Positions 35,281-43,421 of a stretch of 64,000 nucleotides of DNA are shown here, piece by piece. Positions within the stretch are counted from its first letter, which is position 1, and each line of letters opens with the position of its first letter. The position numbers and the translations under genes are program-made. Source of the DNA: Bradyrhizobium sp. 1(2017). Lineage in GTDB: Bacteria; Pseudomonadota; Alphaproteobacteria; Rhizobiales; Xanthobacteraceae. Location of the stretch: contig NZ_CP050022.2 in NCBI RefSeq assembly GCF_011602485.2, positions 6,034,001 through 6,098,000 on the forward strand, written 5' to 3'. The notes under the pieces were generated by a model, which did not search any database, had not been told where the DNA came from, and was given only the letters and a program-made list of their open reading frames with translations.

Positions 35281-35367
35281 CCGGGGCTGGCTGCATATTT
35301 CACTTAGATCTTTTCACCCGGCATTTTTGACGCGGCGCGGGCCGCAGCGAGGTTGATCGCTGCGGCC
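35281..35367 (+). repeat. Repeat module copy A: conserved box plus hairpin
   Basis: CCGGGGCTGG, CATATTTCACTT and ACCCGGCA occur in this order, followed by a perfect 10-bp hairpin GGCCGCAGCG/CGCTGCGGCC at 35340-35367. The same order with similar spacing recurs at 62966-63040. The function is unknown; it could be a structured RNA or a dispersed repeat. Confidence 0.55.
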
Positions 35368-35434
35368 TTCGTCTTACGGGTCTCAGAACGAGAGACGCCT
35401 GCCAGCGTGAACCGGCGCGCTGTGCGGGTGGCCC

Positions 35435-35470
35435 AAAAAAGGGCGGCCTCAGCTGGCAGTAGCTGAGGCC
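35435..35470 (-). terminator. Terminator-like hairpin with T-run (minus strand)
   Basis: GGCCTCAGCT (35445-35454) and AGCTGAGGCC (35461-35470) form a perfect 10-bp stem. On the minus strand it is followed by GCCC and six T. Confidence 0.6.
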
Positions 35471-35561
35471 GATGGGGGTCTACTCTGGCGCCAACGGGGG
35501 AGTTCAACACCGGAGCAAGAACCAATTCGCCAGATAGCGACCTGTTCCTGACTTGTAAAAC

Positions 35562-36087
35562 GTGAAGCGCGATGGCTACCAGATACTGTCATCCGGAAGA
35601 ACGAGCACGTACGCCTGCTGTCTCGCAACAGCGCCGACTGGCCCGTGCGCTATCCCTGGATCGCTGAGGCGGCGCTGAAGACCCGGCAGAAGCGCTTTCT
35701 GATCGACGGCGAGGCGGTCATCCCTGGGGTGGATGGCATCAGGGACTTCAACGCGCTGCAAGCCGACAATACGACCACGAGGTGCAGCTTTCCGCCTTCG
35801 ATTTTCTCGCCATGGACGGCGATCATTTGCGGTCCCTTCCCCTCCACTTGCGGAAAGCAAATCTGCAGCAGCTATTGGCGCGTCGGCCGGATGGCATCAG
35901 CGTCGCGCCGTTCGAGCGCGGCGAGATCGGGCCCGACTTATTCTAGGTTGCCTGCCGCATGGGGCCTGAAGGCATAGTTTCGAAACGACGCGATCGCCGC
36001 TACAGCGCCGGCCGCTCGCGAGATTGGATCAAGGTCAAGAACCGCACCCACACTGCGATTTCACGCGTGATGGACGCTTTGAAATAA
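35562..36087 (+). pseudogene. Decayed ATP-dependent DNA ligase (LigD-type ligase domain)
   Basis: Pieces of a ligase domain lie in changing frames. VRLLSRNSADW and YPWIAEAALKTRQKRFLIDG come first, then EVQLSAFDFLAMDGDHLRSL, then LARRPDGISVAPFERGEIGP, then an in-frame TAG after DLF. EGIVSKRRDRRYSAGRSRDW and IKVKNR (motif V) follow. The catalytic-lysine region at the N-terminus is missing. At least two frameshifts and one stop make it a relic of an NHEJ or repair ligase. Confidence 0.7.
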
Positions 36088-36339
36088 ACGGTCGGGAGCG
36101 GCAATCAGGCTCATCCATATCCTAGCATGTCGATGATGGCCGACATCAGCGGCTGCCCCACATCGGCCCCAGCCTGGAGGTTTTCCGATTCGAAAACGAG
36201 CTGGGACCGAGAGGCCTGCCGCTCTCGCGGCAAACGCCAGATTATCCCAAATGACACCAGCCTACTCAAATTAAACAACGGAAATAAACACTTCCAGCCC
36301 GAAGGGACGGACTGGAGCCTGGTTTGGCAACAGGTCCTG

Positions 36340-36567
36340 CTAACACGGCTCGCAAGACCGCGCCGCTTCAACACGATCTCGAAGCCTGTGTAGCGATCCT
36401 TGCCGGTCCGGGAGTTTAGGCCACGGCCCGTGTCGACAAGCCGCCTTAAGGTGGTCCAGAAGCCGCCGCTCGCGCTCCTTTTCGGTTTTCGCGCTAGCAA
36501 GCAGCAGCCGAAAGTGGGCAATGATCTTCTCACTGCCGCGGATCAGCGTGTCCCGCACGGCGATCAT
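36340..36567 (-). CDS. Small helical protein, heat-shock operon gene 4
   Basis: The frame starts MIAVRDTLIRGSEKIIAHFR and continues LLLASAKTEKERERRLLDHL, a rhizobial small-protein pattern. The last 25 residues look degraded, so the 3' end may be frameshifted. Its ATG overlaps the stop of the preceding gene (ATGA). Confidence 0.55.
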   Translation of the reverse strand: MIAVRDTLIRGSEKIIAHFRLLLASAKTEKERERRLLDHLKAACRHGPWPKLPDRQGSLHRLRDRVEAARSCEPC

Positions 36568-36788
36568 GGCGCGGCCCCTGTTGTTGCTGGCAAGACCGGT
36601 CTCGGCGGCATCGTGAGCGCGATGGGAAAGGTCTGGGACGTCAACGTCTCCAGGGCCGAGCTCTCCTCCGATAGGCGCCGTTCGATGAACTGTCGCTCGA
36701 GGTCCGACAGCCGCGTCTCCAGCAGGCTGCGATAGCGGTGGATGTTGTTGCGGTGGGCACGGATGCGGGCAAGGTTCTCATCGAGCAT
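36564..36788 (-). CDS. Small helical protein, heat-shock operon gene 3
   Basis: A 74-residue protein: MLDENLARIRAHRNNIHRYR then LLETRLSDLERQFIERRLSE, a long charged helix, then a Pro-rich tail. It recurs near hsp20 genes in Bradyrhizobium. The ATG at 36788 has GGAG eight bases upstream. Function unknown. Confidence 0.7.
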   Translation of the reverse strand: MLDENLARIRAHRNNIHRYRSLLETRLSDLERQFIERRLSEESSALETLTSQTFPIALTMPPRPVLPATTGAAP

Positions 36789-36809
36789 CTTCGTCACTCC
36801 TCACGTCTC

Positions 36810-37130
36810 CTACGCTGCTGCCCGCTCGACCGGCCGCAGCCGCATCGGCTTGCCGCCCGGCGGATTCCGGGGGCCTTCGTCCAGCGCGCAAAGTGCCTCT
36901 AAGATCTCGTCGATCTTGACCGACGCCTTCAGCCCCTCGGGCGCCCTCAGCGACGGGCACGATGCGATTGCAGAAGCGTCCGATGCCCACGAAGCCAGGA
37001 TGGCGCGCTTCTCGGTCAGGCTGAGAGAGGGATGGGAGACCACATCCCGGGGATGCTCGAAAACCATACCGGGATGGATGATGGCGTTGAGATCAACAAC
37101 GTTGTCGTGAAGGGCGGTCGTCGGCCGCAT
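36810..37130 (-). CDS. Conserved hypothetical protein, heat-shock operon gene 2
   Basis: A 106-residue protein: MRPTTALHDNVVDLNAIIHP, HPRDVVSHPSLSLTEKRAIL, and a RLRPVERAAA end. It is found beside small heat-shock genes in rhizobia and may bind DNA or partner chaperones, but no function is known. The ATG at 37130 has GGAGG upstream. A small AGCCGCG/CGCGGCT stem lies between this gene and hsp20. Confidence 0.7.
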   Translation of the reverse strand: MRPTTALHDNVVDLNAIIHPGMVFEHPRDVVSHPSLSLTEKRAILASWASDASAIASCPSLRAPEGLKASVKIDEILEALCALDEGPRNPPGGKPMRLRPVERAAA

Positions 37131-37214
37131 GGCTTTCCTCCATTTCCAAGACGAGTTGAGGGATAGCCGCGCGGGACGACCCACGCGGCTTGGTCGCTGT
37201 GCTGCGGGATGGCC

Positions 37215-37670
37215 TTAGGCCGCCTTGGACTCGATCTGCGTCACCTTGCTCGATGCGGCGCCATTGATCGCAATGCGGCGCGGCTTCATCGCCTCGGGGA
37301 TCTCCCGCTGCAGGTCGATGACCAGCAGGCCATTCTCGAAGATAGCGCCCTTGACCTCGACGTGGTCGGCCAGCGTAAACTGGCGCTTGAAGTTGCGGGC
37401 CGAGATGCCGCGATGCAGGAAGGTCTTGCCTTCTTTCTCGCTCTTGTGTCCTTCGAGCGTCAGGACATTCTGCTCAACCGTCAGGACGACCTCGTCCGGG
37501 CTGAAACCGGCTAGCGCTACCGAAATCTGGAAGCGGTTCTCGTCGAGACGTTCGATGTTGTAGGGGGGATAAGTCTCTTCGCCCGCGCGCTGGGCGGCTT
37601 CGGCGAGATCAAAAAGCCGGTCAAAGCCGATGGCCGACCGGAAGAGGGGCGAAAAATCAACAGTGCGCAT
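37215..37670 (-). CDS. Small heat-shock protein Hsp20 (alpha-crystallin family)
   Basis: A 151-residue class A-type sHsp. It opens MRTVDFSPLFRSAIGFDRLF, carries the alpha-crystallin domain (YNIERLDENRFQISVALAGF, EGHKSEKEGKTFLHRGI) and ends with IAINGAASSKV. It is a holdase chaperone that binds unfolding proteins in the cytoplasm. The start lies at the ROSE element ending at 37671, which explains the Shine-Dalgarno AGGAGGAT. It is the first gene of a four-gene operon. Confidence 0.95.
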   Translation of the reverse strand: MRTVDFSPLFRSAIGFDRLFDLAEAAQRAGEETYPPYNIERLDENRFQISVALAGFSPDEVVLTVEQNVLTLEGHKSEKEGKTFLHRGISARNFKRQFTLADHVEVKGAIFENGLLVIDLQREIPEAMKPRRIAINGAASSKVTQIESKAA

Positions 37671-37784
37671 AGCCAGATCCTCCTGGGAGCAAAATGGTTA
37701 CGAGCGGCACCGGACACGACCGGTGCCCGTCTCAGTGGCGGGACCCGAACGGCATCCCGATCGTCGTACGACGACGCCGTAGAA
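37671..37784 (-). promoter_or_regulatory. ROSE-type RNA thermometer
   Basis: The transcript ends TTGCTCCCAGGAGGAT just before the start. The CTCC half pairs with the Shine-Dalgarno as in ROSE elements of Bradyrhizobium small heat-shock genes. Upstream lies GGCACCGG-CCGGTGCC (perfect 8-bp arms) and a TCGTCGTACGACGA palindrome, giving the multi-hairpin 5' UTR expected. At high temperature the last hairpin opens and hsp20 is translated. Confidence 0.8.
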
Positions 37785-37811
37785 ATTTGGGAATCTGAGA
37801 AAAGTTTCAAG
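37785..37811 (-). promoter_or_regulatory. RpoH-like heat-shock promoter
   Basis: The minus strand has CTTGAAA (37805-37811), a 13-base spacer and CCCAAAT (37785-37791), similar to the sigma-32 consensus CTTGAAA/CCCCAT. It lies directly before the ROSE leader. Confidence 0.6.
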
Positions 37812-38285
37812 ACCCGGGGACGATTTTTTTGCGAGGACTCCCGATAGTTGACGCGGGCGTCGTGCGGGGAGCAGGATCGCGGTGATCACGACGCCCGGGA
37901 GCGTGCATTCGATGTCGCGCGTCAAGTCCCACCGGCCGGGGTTTCTCCAGCGGGCTGCCGCGGTTGCGATCGCAGAAGTCTTAGATTCGATACTCGACGA
38001 CAAGACTAGGGCTTGGAATAAGCGCGGTAGTACTCAGTTGACGGTGCCAACGAAGTCTACCAGCAATCAGGATCCAGCGGATTTTTGCATTCGGCCGGAG
38101 AGCCAACGCCTCGCAAGCAACGCGATCAAGACATGGCCCCCAACTGGCAGCGGCCTGCGCGGGCTTGAGCCCGCCTAGAAAGTGCGCTGGTGATCGCCGA
38201 CGAGCTGTGTCAGGTCTACGACGGCGCGTGGGCAGACGCTTCCGTTCGACGCCGCGTCCTCAAGATCGGAACGCCGCCGTCTATA
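37812..38285. other. Gap before the EcfG promoter at 38286
   Basis: No gene recognised. A short GTG-started frame at 38190 (VIADELCQVYDGAWADASVR) has a helical look but no ribosome-binding site. Confidence 0.35.
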
Positions 38286-38310
38286 GGAACTTAGCCGCGA
38301 CGCTTCGGTT
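38286..38310 (+). promoter_or_regulatory. EcfG-like promoter
   Basis: GGAAC, 16 bases, GGTT, ending 46 bp before the GTG at 38357. Confidence 0.55.
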
Positions 38311-38356
38311 GGCTATGGTGGGATTCGACGGCCCTTTGCCAGCTCAGGAGGTAAGG

Positions 38357-38587
38357 GTGGCAAAAGCTCTTATCTCAAAGGCCGACCTCGAACGTATCGC
38401 GTTACAGGAAATCCGCAGTTTTCCCGGGTCCGAACAAGTCCGCTCTGTGGAAGTAGAATGCGAGACCGATGTCCCGCGCGACTGGAGGCTCTACGTCATC
38501 GCGAACGATGAAGGCGACCTCGACCGCATTCAATACGCCGCAAAGGTCACAACCGAACGCTTGAAGCGCCGATATGATCTTCGGTGA
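38357..38587 (+). CDS. Conserved rhizobial stress-associated protein, 76 aa
   Basis: A GTG start with AGGAGG 6 bases before it gives AKALISKADLERIALQEIRS, VECETDVPRDWRLYVIANDE and IQYAAKVTTERLKRRYDLR, a small alpha/beta family common in Bradyrhizobium. Function unknown. The EcfG-like promoter suggests stress induction. Confidence 0.7.
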   Translation: MAKALISKADLERIALQEIRSFPGSEQVRSVEVECETDVPRDWRLYVIANDEGDLDRIQYAAKVTTERLKRRYDLR

Positions 38588-38851
38588 GATACTTAACCCG
38601 AATACGGCATTCCAATTCCTGTTCCTCTTCGGCTCCTCGACTTCTTCGATGATCCGCTCGATGTCCGTCGCCCTATCGCACTCACATGGCATGCCAGCGC
38701 CACACTGACAGCCTCCGGGCTGCTCGGTCCAAGCGCGGTCAGAGTGGTTCTCGCAGACCCAGCCGAGCTCGAGGCAGATACGATAGTTGGGATCAGTTAC
38801 AAGAGAGCCCCGCGACCATGTCGCAAGGTTATCATGAGGCCAGACATGCAA
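38402..38851 (-). CDS. Possible cysteine-rich small protein
   Basis: The frame encodes RICLELGWVCENHSDRAW and GGCQCGAGMPCECDRATD, resembling a rhizobial zinc-binding small family (GWVCENH...C-GAGMPC). Its 3' third overlaps the plus-strand gene at 38357, and the C-terminus is not protein-like. It may be a frameshifted copy. Confidence 0.3.
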   Translation of the reverse strand: MHVWPHDNLATWSRGSLVTDPNYRICLELGWVCENHSDRAWTEQPGGCQCGAGMPCECDRATDIERIIEEVEEPKRNRNWNAVFGLSISPKIISALQAFGCDLCGVLNAVEVAFIVRDDVEPPVARDIGLAFYFHRADLFGPGKTADFL

Positions 38852-38896
38852 GCGACTATCGCGTTATCGATGTAGATCAGCAGTCATTCGCGATCT

Positions 38897-39088
38897 TCAT
38901 TGCGCATTTGTCTCTTTGCCCAACTCCTTACGGACCGTAGCTGCGGAGTTGCCCACCTTATCGATTGCTTTCTGTAGCTCTTCACGGGTCACGCCGAGGG
39001 CGTGCGTCCAGTACTTTACCTCGTGAGCCTCATGCATGTTTATTTTGCTGCGGTCAGGTTGAGCACGCTTGGTGAGATTATCAGACAC
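38897..39088 (-). CDS. DUF3606 family protein
   Basis: A 63-residue protein with SKINMHEAHEVKYWTHALGV and AIDKVGNSAATVRKELGKE, the DUF3606 pattern. The GTG at 39088 is chosen because GGAGG stands before it and relatives begin MSDN. The family is stress-associated in rhizobia and of unknown function. An EcfG promoter with 17-base spacing ends 25 bp upstream. Confidence 0.8.
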   Translation of the reverse strand: MSDNLTKRAQPDRSKINMHEAHEVKYWTHALGVTREELQKAIDKVGNSAATVRKELGKETNAQ

Positions 39089-39113
39089 GTCCATCCTCCA
39101 TTTTGGAGAAGAG

Positions 39114-39139
39114 AACGCTACCAGGGGACTGCGCGTTCC
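39114..39139 (-). promoter_or_regulatory. EcfG-type promoter of the DUF3606 gene
   Basis: Minus strand GGAAC, 17 bases, CGTT; both boxes are perfect. Confidence 0.65.
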
Positions 39140-39262
39140 TTTGCTCAATCCCTTTCGGCCAGCGCTCAATAATTGAGACATGGCGACGCGCTCGCCGGAC
39201 GCTAGGCAAGGTAACGGCGGTACGCTTGGGGCTGGGGAGCACTCTTTCTCTTCAACTTGATC

Positions 39263-39685
39263 TCAGGAGGTGTTCGCCCTAACCCGTTCGCGCGCCTCGC
39301 GTCGACGTCCACGGCGTTCACGACGCCGCTTGGCCCGGTCAGTGGACTGCCGCAACGGAGGAACCGGAGCCGGCACGACTACCGCCTCCGCAACTTCCTC
39401 GACCAAAGGCGCCCGGATCGGTTCGGGAGCGGCCGGGCTGGATTCCATGAATTCCAGCACGGCCCGTCCCTTCGACGTGATCTTCCAACCACCGCTTTCC
39501 CGGTCCACCAGTCCTTGGGAAAAGATGTCGAGCTCCGAGACGCGCGCGGCCAGCCGCCGGGTTCGGTGCGCCCAATCATGCCCGCTGGTCGCCAGGATGG
39601 CCAGGTCGCGCTTGAGATCCTGCATGACAGCGAAGCCATCCGGGTAGCTCACCAGAATCTTCAGCACGGTAACTTGGAAATTCAC
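39263..39685 (-). CDS. Winged-helix-like protein with basic tail
   Basis: A 140-residue protein: MNFQVTVLKILVSYPDGFAV, HDWAHRTRRLAARVSELDIF and SGGWKITSKGRAVLEFME look like a winged-helix domain. The last 40 residues are very basic (RAKRRRERRGRRREAR). A DNA- or RNA-binding role is inferred. The family occurs in rhizobia; function unknown. Confidence 0.7.
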   Translation of the reverse strand: MNFQVTVLKILVSYPDGFAVMQDLKRDLAILATSGHDWAHRTRRLAARVSELDIFSQGLVDRESGGWKITSKGRAVLEFMESSPAAPEPIRAPLVEEVAEAVVVPAPVPPLRQSTDRAKRRRERRGRRREARERVRANTS

Positions 39686-39701
39686 AGCCGACCCCGCTCG
39701 A

Positions 39702-39900
39702 TCAGCGCCACATCGTAGGCGCGTGCGAGAGGGCGTCCCGGCCGACCTGCCTGAGCTCTTCGGGAGAGACCTCGCCTCTGGTAGCAGCCTCTAGAATTTT
39801 CGAGGCGACGTGTGCGCGCTCCGATCTCGCGGTGCGAAACGCTCTCACAGACTTCATCGAGGACCGCGCGCAAAAGCGCGGTCGTTGCCGTATCGAACAT
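39702..39900 (-). pseudogene. MFDTATTALLRAV-family gene with a frameshift
   Basis: The start at 39900 encodes MFDTATTALLRAVLDEVCES and VSHREIGARTR. The conserved continuation (HVASKILEAATRGEVSPEEL and a DALSHAPTMWR end) lies in the next frame. Loss of one CA in an ACAC run near 39815 would explain the break. A 5' fragment of the same gene is at 24131. Confidence 0.55.
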
Positions 39901-39992
39901 GAACTACCCCCCGGAGGGAAAACCTTGCTATAGCGGACTTTCCGGGCGACGCGATTCAACAATGTTAACGATCACGAGAGGCCGGTCAAATT

Positions 39993-41303
39993 CTAGGATG
40001 ATGAGCTCATGAACATCGTGGCGACCATGCCCACGATGCACAGCGCCATCGCAGCGGTCGCAGCCCAGCCTAACCAATACAACGGTCCTCTGACGACAAG
40101 CTCGCCCATGACCTTCGGTCGCCGGACGAGCATCATCAGGACCACCATGACGGGCGCGGCAAGCACGCCGTTGACCACAGCGCTCCAATAGAGAGCCTTG
40201 ATCGGATCGATCGGAGTAAAGTTGAGCCCGATCCCGCAGAGGCCCGAAAGTGCCAGCACGGAGTAGAACGCGATAGCCTCCTTCGGCTTACGAGACAGGC
40301 CGACCGTCCAGCGACGTCCTTCCCCGATGGCGTATGCAGTGGAGCCGGCCAGGACGGGAATCGCCAAGAGCCCGGTTCCGACGATGCCGAGCGCGAAGAT
40401 GAACTCGGCGAACGGACCGGCAATCGGTTTCAGGGCTTCCGCTGCCTGTGCCGAACTCTCGATGTCGGTCTTGCCCTGGGCATGAAGTGTCGATGCGGTC
40501 GTGACGATGATGGAGAGCGCGATGAGGTTAGAGAAGGCCATGCCGATCATGGTATCCAGCCGGATCCGCCGAAATTCTTCCGGCGCATCGGAAGCATCCT
40601 TCTTCAAAGGCTTCTTGTTGTTGTCGATCCGCTGCTCCTCTGCTTCCTGCGAAGACTGCCATATGAAGAGATACGGCGATATCGTCGTTCCCAGGATGGC
40701 GACGAGGGTCGTCAGGAAGCCGGCATCCCAACTCACGTGGGGAATCAGAATGCCCTTCAGAGCATCGCCCCAAGGCACCTTCACGACGGCGAGTGCGATC
40801 ACGTAAGCGAACAGGCTGAGCGTCAGCCACTTCAGAACCTTAACGTATCGGTCGTAGTTGAAGAAAATCTGGGCAAGAACCGACACGGCGCCGAATAGCA
40901 CCACGTAGGCGATGCCGGGGCCGCCGATCAGAAGCTTGAGGGCATCCGCCATGGCCCCGAGATCGGCGGCGATATTGATCGTGTTGGCCACGAAGAGGAG
41001 CCCCACGAGGCTCCAGATGTAGCCCGGGCCGAGATTTCGGCAAACGTTGCCGGCGATGCCGTGGCCAGTCACCCGCCCTATCCGTCCCGAAATCTCTTGG
41101 ATCGCAGTCATGAGCGGATAGGAGAGCAGCATGGTCCAACCAATGCCGAAACCGAGCTGCGCTCCGGCCTGGCTGTAGGTGCCTATTCCGGACGGATCGT
41201 CGTCGGACGCCCCCGTGATGAGGCCTGGTCCCAACGTGGACAGAAAGTTGCGGATGCGGAAGGTCTTTCGCTTCTGAACCTTTGGCTCGATCGCCGCATC
41301 CAT
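39993..41303 (-). CDS. Nramp-like divalent-metal transporter
   Basis: A 436-residue membrane protein with about 11 predicted spans. TM1 has GASDDDPSGIGTYSQAGAQ, where the canonical Nramp DPGN is DPSG. The TM6 segment NLIALSIIVTTASTLHAQ lacks the usual MPH motif. Such Nramp-related proteins may carry other metals (magnesium in some relatives) or have altered selectivity. The ATG at 41303 has GGAG nine bases upstream; 41318 is also possible. Confidence 0.85.
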   Translation of the reverse strand: MDAAIEPKVQKRKTFRIRNFLSTLGPGLITGASDDDPSGIGTYSQAGAQLGFGIGWTMLLSYPLMTAIQEISGRIGRVTGHGIAGNVCRNLGPGYIWSLVGLLFVANTINIAADLGAMADALKLLIGGPGIAYVVLFGAVSVLAQIFFNYDRYVKVLKWLTLSLFAYVIALAVVKVPWGDALKGILIPHVSWDAGFLTTLVAILGTTISPYLFIWQSSQEAEEQRIDNNKKPLKKDASDAPEEFRRIRLDTMIGMAFSNLIALSIIVTTASTLHAQGKTDIESSAQAAEALKPIAGPFAEFIFALGIVGTGLLAIPVLAGSTAYAIGEGRRWTVGLSRKPKEAIAFYSVLALSGLCGIGLNFTPIDPIKALYWSAVVNGVLAAPVMVVLMMLVRRPKVMGELVVRGPLYWLGWAATAAMALCIVGMVATMFMSSSS

Positions 41304-41486
41304 TCGATGCTTCTCCATATTGTCAGCTTCGAACGTCCAATCGGCCCGAGACTGGGATGCCGCCGGCGGCTTCATCATCCCGACAAGGCAGGGGCCGCAT
41401 TTCTATGAGGCTGACCCCTGCCAAGATGTCGATCACCAGCTACGGGCGCCGATGACGGCCGGCCGCCCACAAGCGTTTGCTTTTAC

Positions 41487-41981
41487 TCAGTTGTAGTCCG
41501 AGTATTTGAACTGCGGCAGTGCCTTTAACTGCTCCCTGTTGCCGCTCATGACGGCGTGATCGGGTACCCAATCGTTCGCATTGCGATTCGTCGCGTTGCT
41601 CGACGCCGCCCCGGTGCTCGCGGTGCTGGTCGAGCTGGTTTGGACCGGCTCTTCGACGAATTTCAATTTGTCCATGGACACGGCGATGTCGTGCTCGCCC
41701 ATTCCCAAGAAGCCGCCGATGCCAATCACCACGGCTTCGATCTTGCCGCTCTTGTCGACTAGCAGCTCGTTGACATCGCCGAGCTTCTCGTTGGCTTCGT
41801 TGTAGACGTTCAGGCCCATCAGCTTCGAGGCGCGCCAGCTTCCCTTGAGCGCCATCTTCGCGTTGGAGGGCTGACTGGTCACCGCCGGCGCAGCGCGATC
41901 CGCAGGCTGGGTGGATTGCGCGAACGCAGAACCACCGATCACGGCAGCACCAAGCAAAGCAACGGAAAGAAAACTTTTCAT
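41487..41981 (-). CDS. Exported PRC-barrel domain protein
   Basis: A 164-residue protein: signal peptide KSFLSVALLGAAVIGGSAFA, then a PRC-barrel (ASKLMGLNVYNEANEKLGDV, NELLVDKSGKIEAVVIGIGG), then a Thr/Ser linker and an end PQFKYSDYN. PRC-barrels often bind proteins or ligands at membranes. The start has GGAG before it, and a perfect EcfG promoter ends 50 bp upstream. Confidence 0.9.
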   Translation of the reverse strand: MKSFLSVALLGAAVIGGSAFAQSTQPADRAAPAVTSQPSNAKMALKGSWRASKLMGLNVYNEANEKLGDVNELLVDKSGKIEAVVIGIGGFLGMGEHDIAVSMDKLKFVEEPVQTSSTSTASTGAASSNATNRNANDWVPDHAVMSGNREQLKALPQFKYSDYN

Positions 41982-42031
41982 CGATTATCTCCTTCAACGT
42001 GAGCCGGCAGCCTGTCGGATGCCCGCCCCCC

Positions 42032-42056
42032 AACGTCCCGGGTTGCCACTTGTTCC
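42032..42056 (-). promoter_or_regulatory. EcfG-type promoter of the PRC-barrel gene (perfect match)
   Basis: Minus strand GGAAC, 16 bases, CGTT. Confidence 0.8.
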
Positions 42057-42088
42057 CAGCGCCGCGCTGATCAAAGGAGTAGAAATCG

Positions 42089-42313
42089 TTAGCGACGTTC
42101 GGTGGTGACCAAGCGAACGGCGGCGGCTCCCCCACCTCCGGAGCGGAGGCAAGCTTGCGTGAAATGCGGCCACACCTGCTTCGAACAGTCCTCCGCTTCC
42201 TTCGCAGCGTCGGCTGCCTCCTGTACTTTCGGCAACAAGACGGGCGCTTCTTCCGCCAGTGCCGTCGTGGTGAGAAGAATAAGAACAGCCGTCGTCGAGA
42301 AAATAAACTTCAT
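42089..42313 (-). CDS. Small exported protein, 74 aa
   Basis: A signal peptide (MKFIFSTTAVLILLTTTALA) is followed by a helical acidic part and CSKQVWPHFTQACLRSGGGG, ending VRLVTTERR. Two cysteines could form a disulfide. The ATG at 42313 has GAGGTG upstream and a perfect EcfG promoter 24 bp away. Family known in rhizobia; function unknown. Confidence 0.75.
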   Translation of the reverse strand: MKFIFSTTAVLILLTTTALAEEAPVLLPKVQEAADAAKEAEDCSKQVWPHFTQACLRSGGGGAAAVRLVTTERR

Positions 42314-42337
42314 TCGCACCTCGTTGATCGGCAACTC

Positions 42338-42362
42338 AACGACGGGGCTGCGAAGCCGTTCC
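42338..42362 (-). promoter_or_regulatory. EcfG-type promoter of the small exported protein (perfect match)
   Basis: Minus strand GGAAC, 16 bases, CGTT, ending 24 bp before 42313. It lies just past the stop of the glycosyltransferase gene. Confidence 0.8.
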
Positions 42363-42376
42363 ACATCGGGCGGAGT

Positions 42377-43417
42377 TCAGGACGGCCCCCTCGCCCGAGC
42401 GACCACCTCGCGATATCGGGATTCATAATCCTTCGCCATCCGGATTGATGTAAAGCGCTCCTCAAACCGGGTGCGAACCACTCTCCGGTCCAGTCGGCCG
42501 AGATCGTTCACCGCCCTGACCGCTTCCTCCGCGTTGTCGACGATAAAGCCGGTGACGCCGTCCTCCACCACTTCGGGAACGGAGCCAGAGCGGTAGGCGA
42601 TGACAGGCGTCCCGCAGGCCATCGCTTCGATCATGACGAGGCCGAACGGCTCGGGCCAATTGATCGGAAACAACAATGCCGCGGCTCCAGCGAGAAATGG
42701 TTGCTTCCGGGACTCGTCCACTTCTCCGACAAGTTGGATCCGCTCGCCGTCCATGTCCGGTTCGAGCTTCTTCTTGAAGTATGTCGTCTCCGCGCGAGGT
42801 ATCTTGGCGGCGATCCTCAGCGGCATCCCGGTAGCACGTGCGATGCGCATGGCGTCTTCGGGTCCCTTTTCCGCCGTCAGCCGCCCCAGAAAGGCCAGGT
42901 ACGAACCGCGCTCATAGGAGGGCCGAAAGAGATCCTTCGGCAGACCGTGCTGGATCGTCGCGATCCAATTCGCGTCCGGAAGAGGCTGACGCTGATTGTC
43001 GGAGATCGAGGCGAAGGCCGCATTCGGAAAGGCCCCAATGACCTCGGCCAGCCCGGGAAGGTCGAGACGGCCGTGCATCGTCGTGAGATACGGCACGCCC
43101 GTCCGGCTCAACACCGGAAGCGGCAGCCAGTCGACGTGAGAGTGGACTAGGTCGAAGCTGGCGGCATGTTCGGCAATGGCTTCGATCAGCAGCGCGCAGG
43201 CGGCGTTCGGATCCACCCCCCTCCGTCCCAGTCGCAGAGCTCGGGGCCACACCGGGTGGAGCTTTCCCTTCGTGTTCGAATCACCACTTGCGAACAAGGT
43301 AACGTCGTGTCCGAGCTCGACCAATTCGTCCACCAGCCAGGCGATTACGCGCTCCGTCCCGCCATAAAGTTTCGGTGGGACGCTCTCGGCCAACGGAGCA
43401 AGCTGGGCGATCCGCAT
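42377..43417 (-). CDS. Glycosyltransferase family 4
   Basis: A 346-residue GT-B enzyme. The N-terminal part has MRIAQLAPLAESVPPKLYGG (acceptor loop), the middle HSHVDWLPLPVL. The C-terminal donor-site motif is EPFGLVMIEAMACGTPVIAY with the E-x7-E pattern. It probably transfers a sugar from a nucleotide donor to a lipid or polysaccharide. The ATG at 43417 follows the small gene at 43422 by 4 bp, so they are co-translated. Confidence 0.9.
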   Translation of the reverse strand: MRIAQLAPLAESVPPKLYGGTERVIAWLVDELVELGHDVTLFASGDSNTKGKLHPVWPRALRLGRRGVDPNAACALLIEAIAEHAASFDLVHSHVDWLPLPVLSRTGVPYLTTMHGRLDLPGLAEVIGAFPNAAFASISDNQRQPLPDANWIATIQHGLPKDLFRPSYERGSYLAFLGRLTAEKGPEDAMRIARATGMPLRIAAKIPRAETTYFKKKLEPDMDGERIQLVGEVDESRKQPFLAGAAALLFPINWPEPFGLVMIEAMACGTPVIAYRSGSVPEVVEDGVTGFIVDNAEEAVRAVNDLGRLDRRVVRTRFEERFTSIRMAKDYESRYREVVARARGPS

Positions 43418-43421
43418 CGGT

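Noticed and set aside
37884..38178. Frames between hsp20 and the gene at 38357
   Set aside because: No family similarity and no ribosome-binding site.
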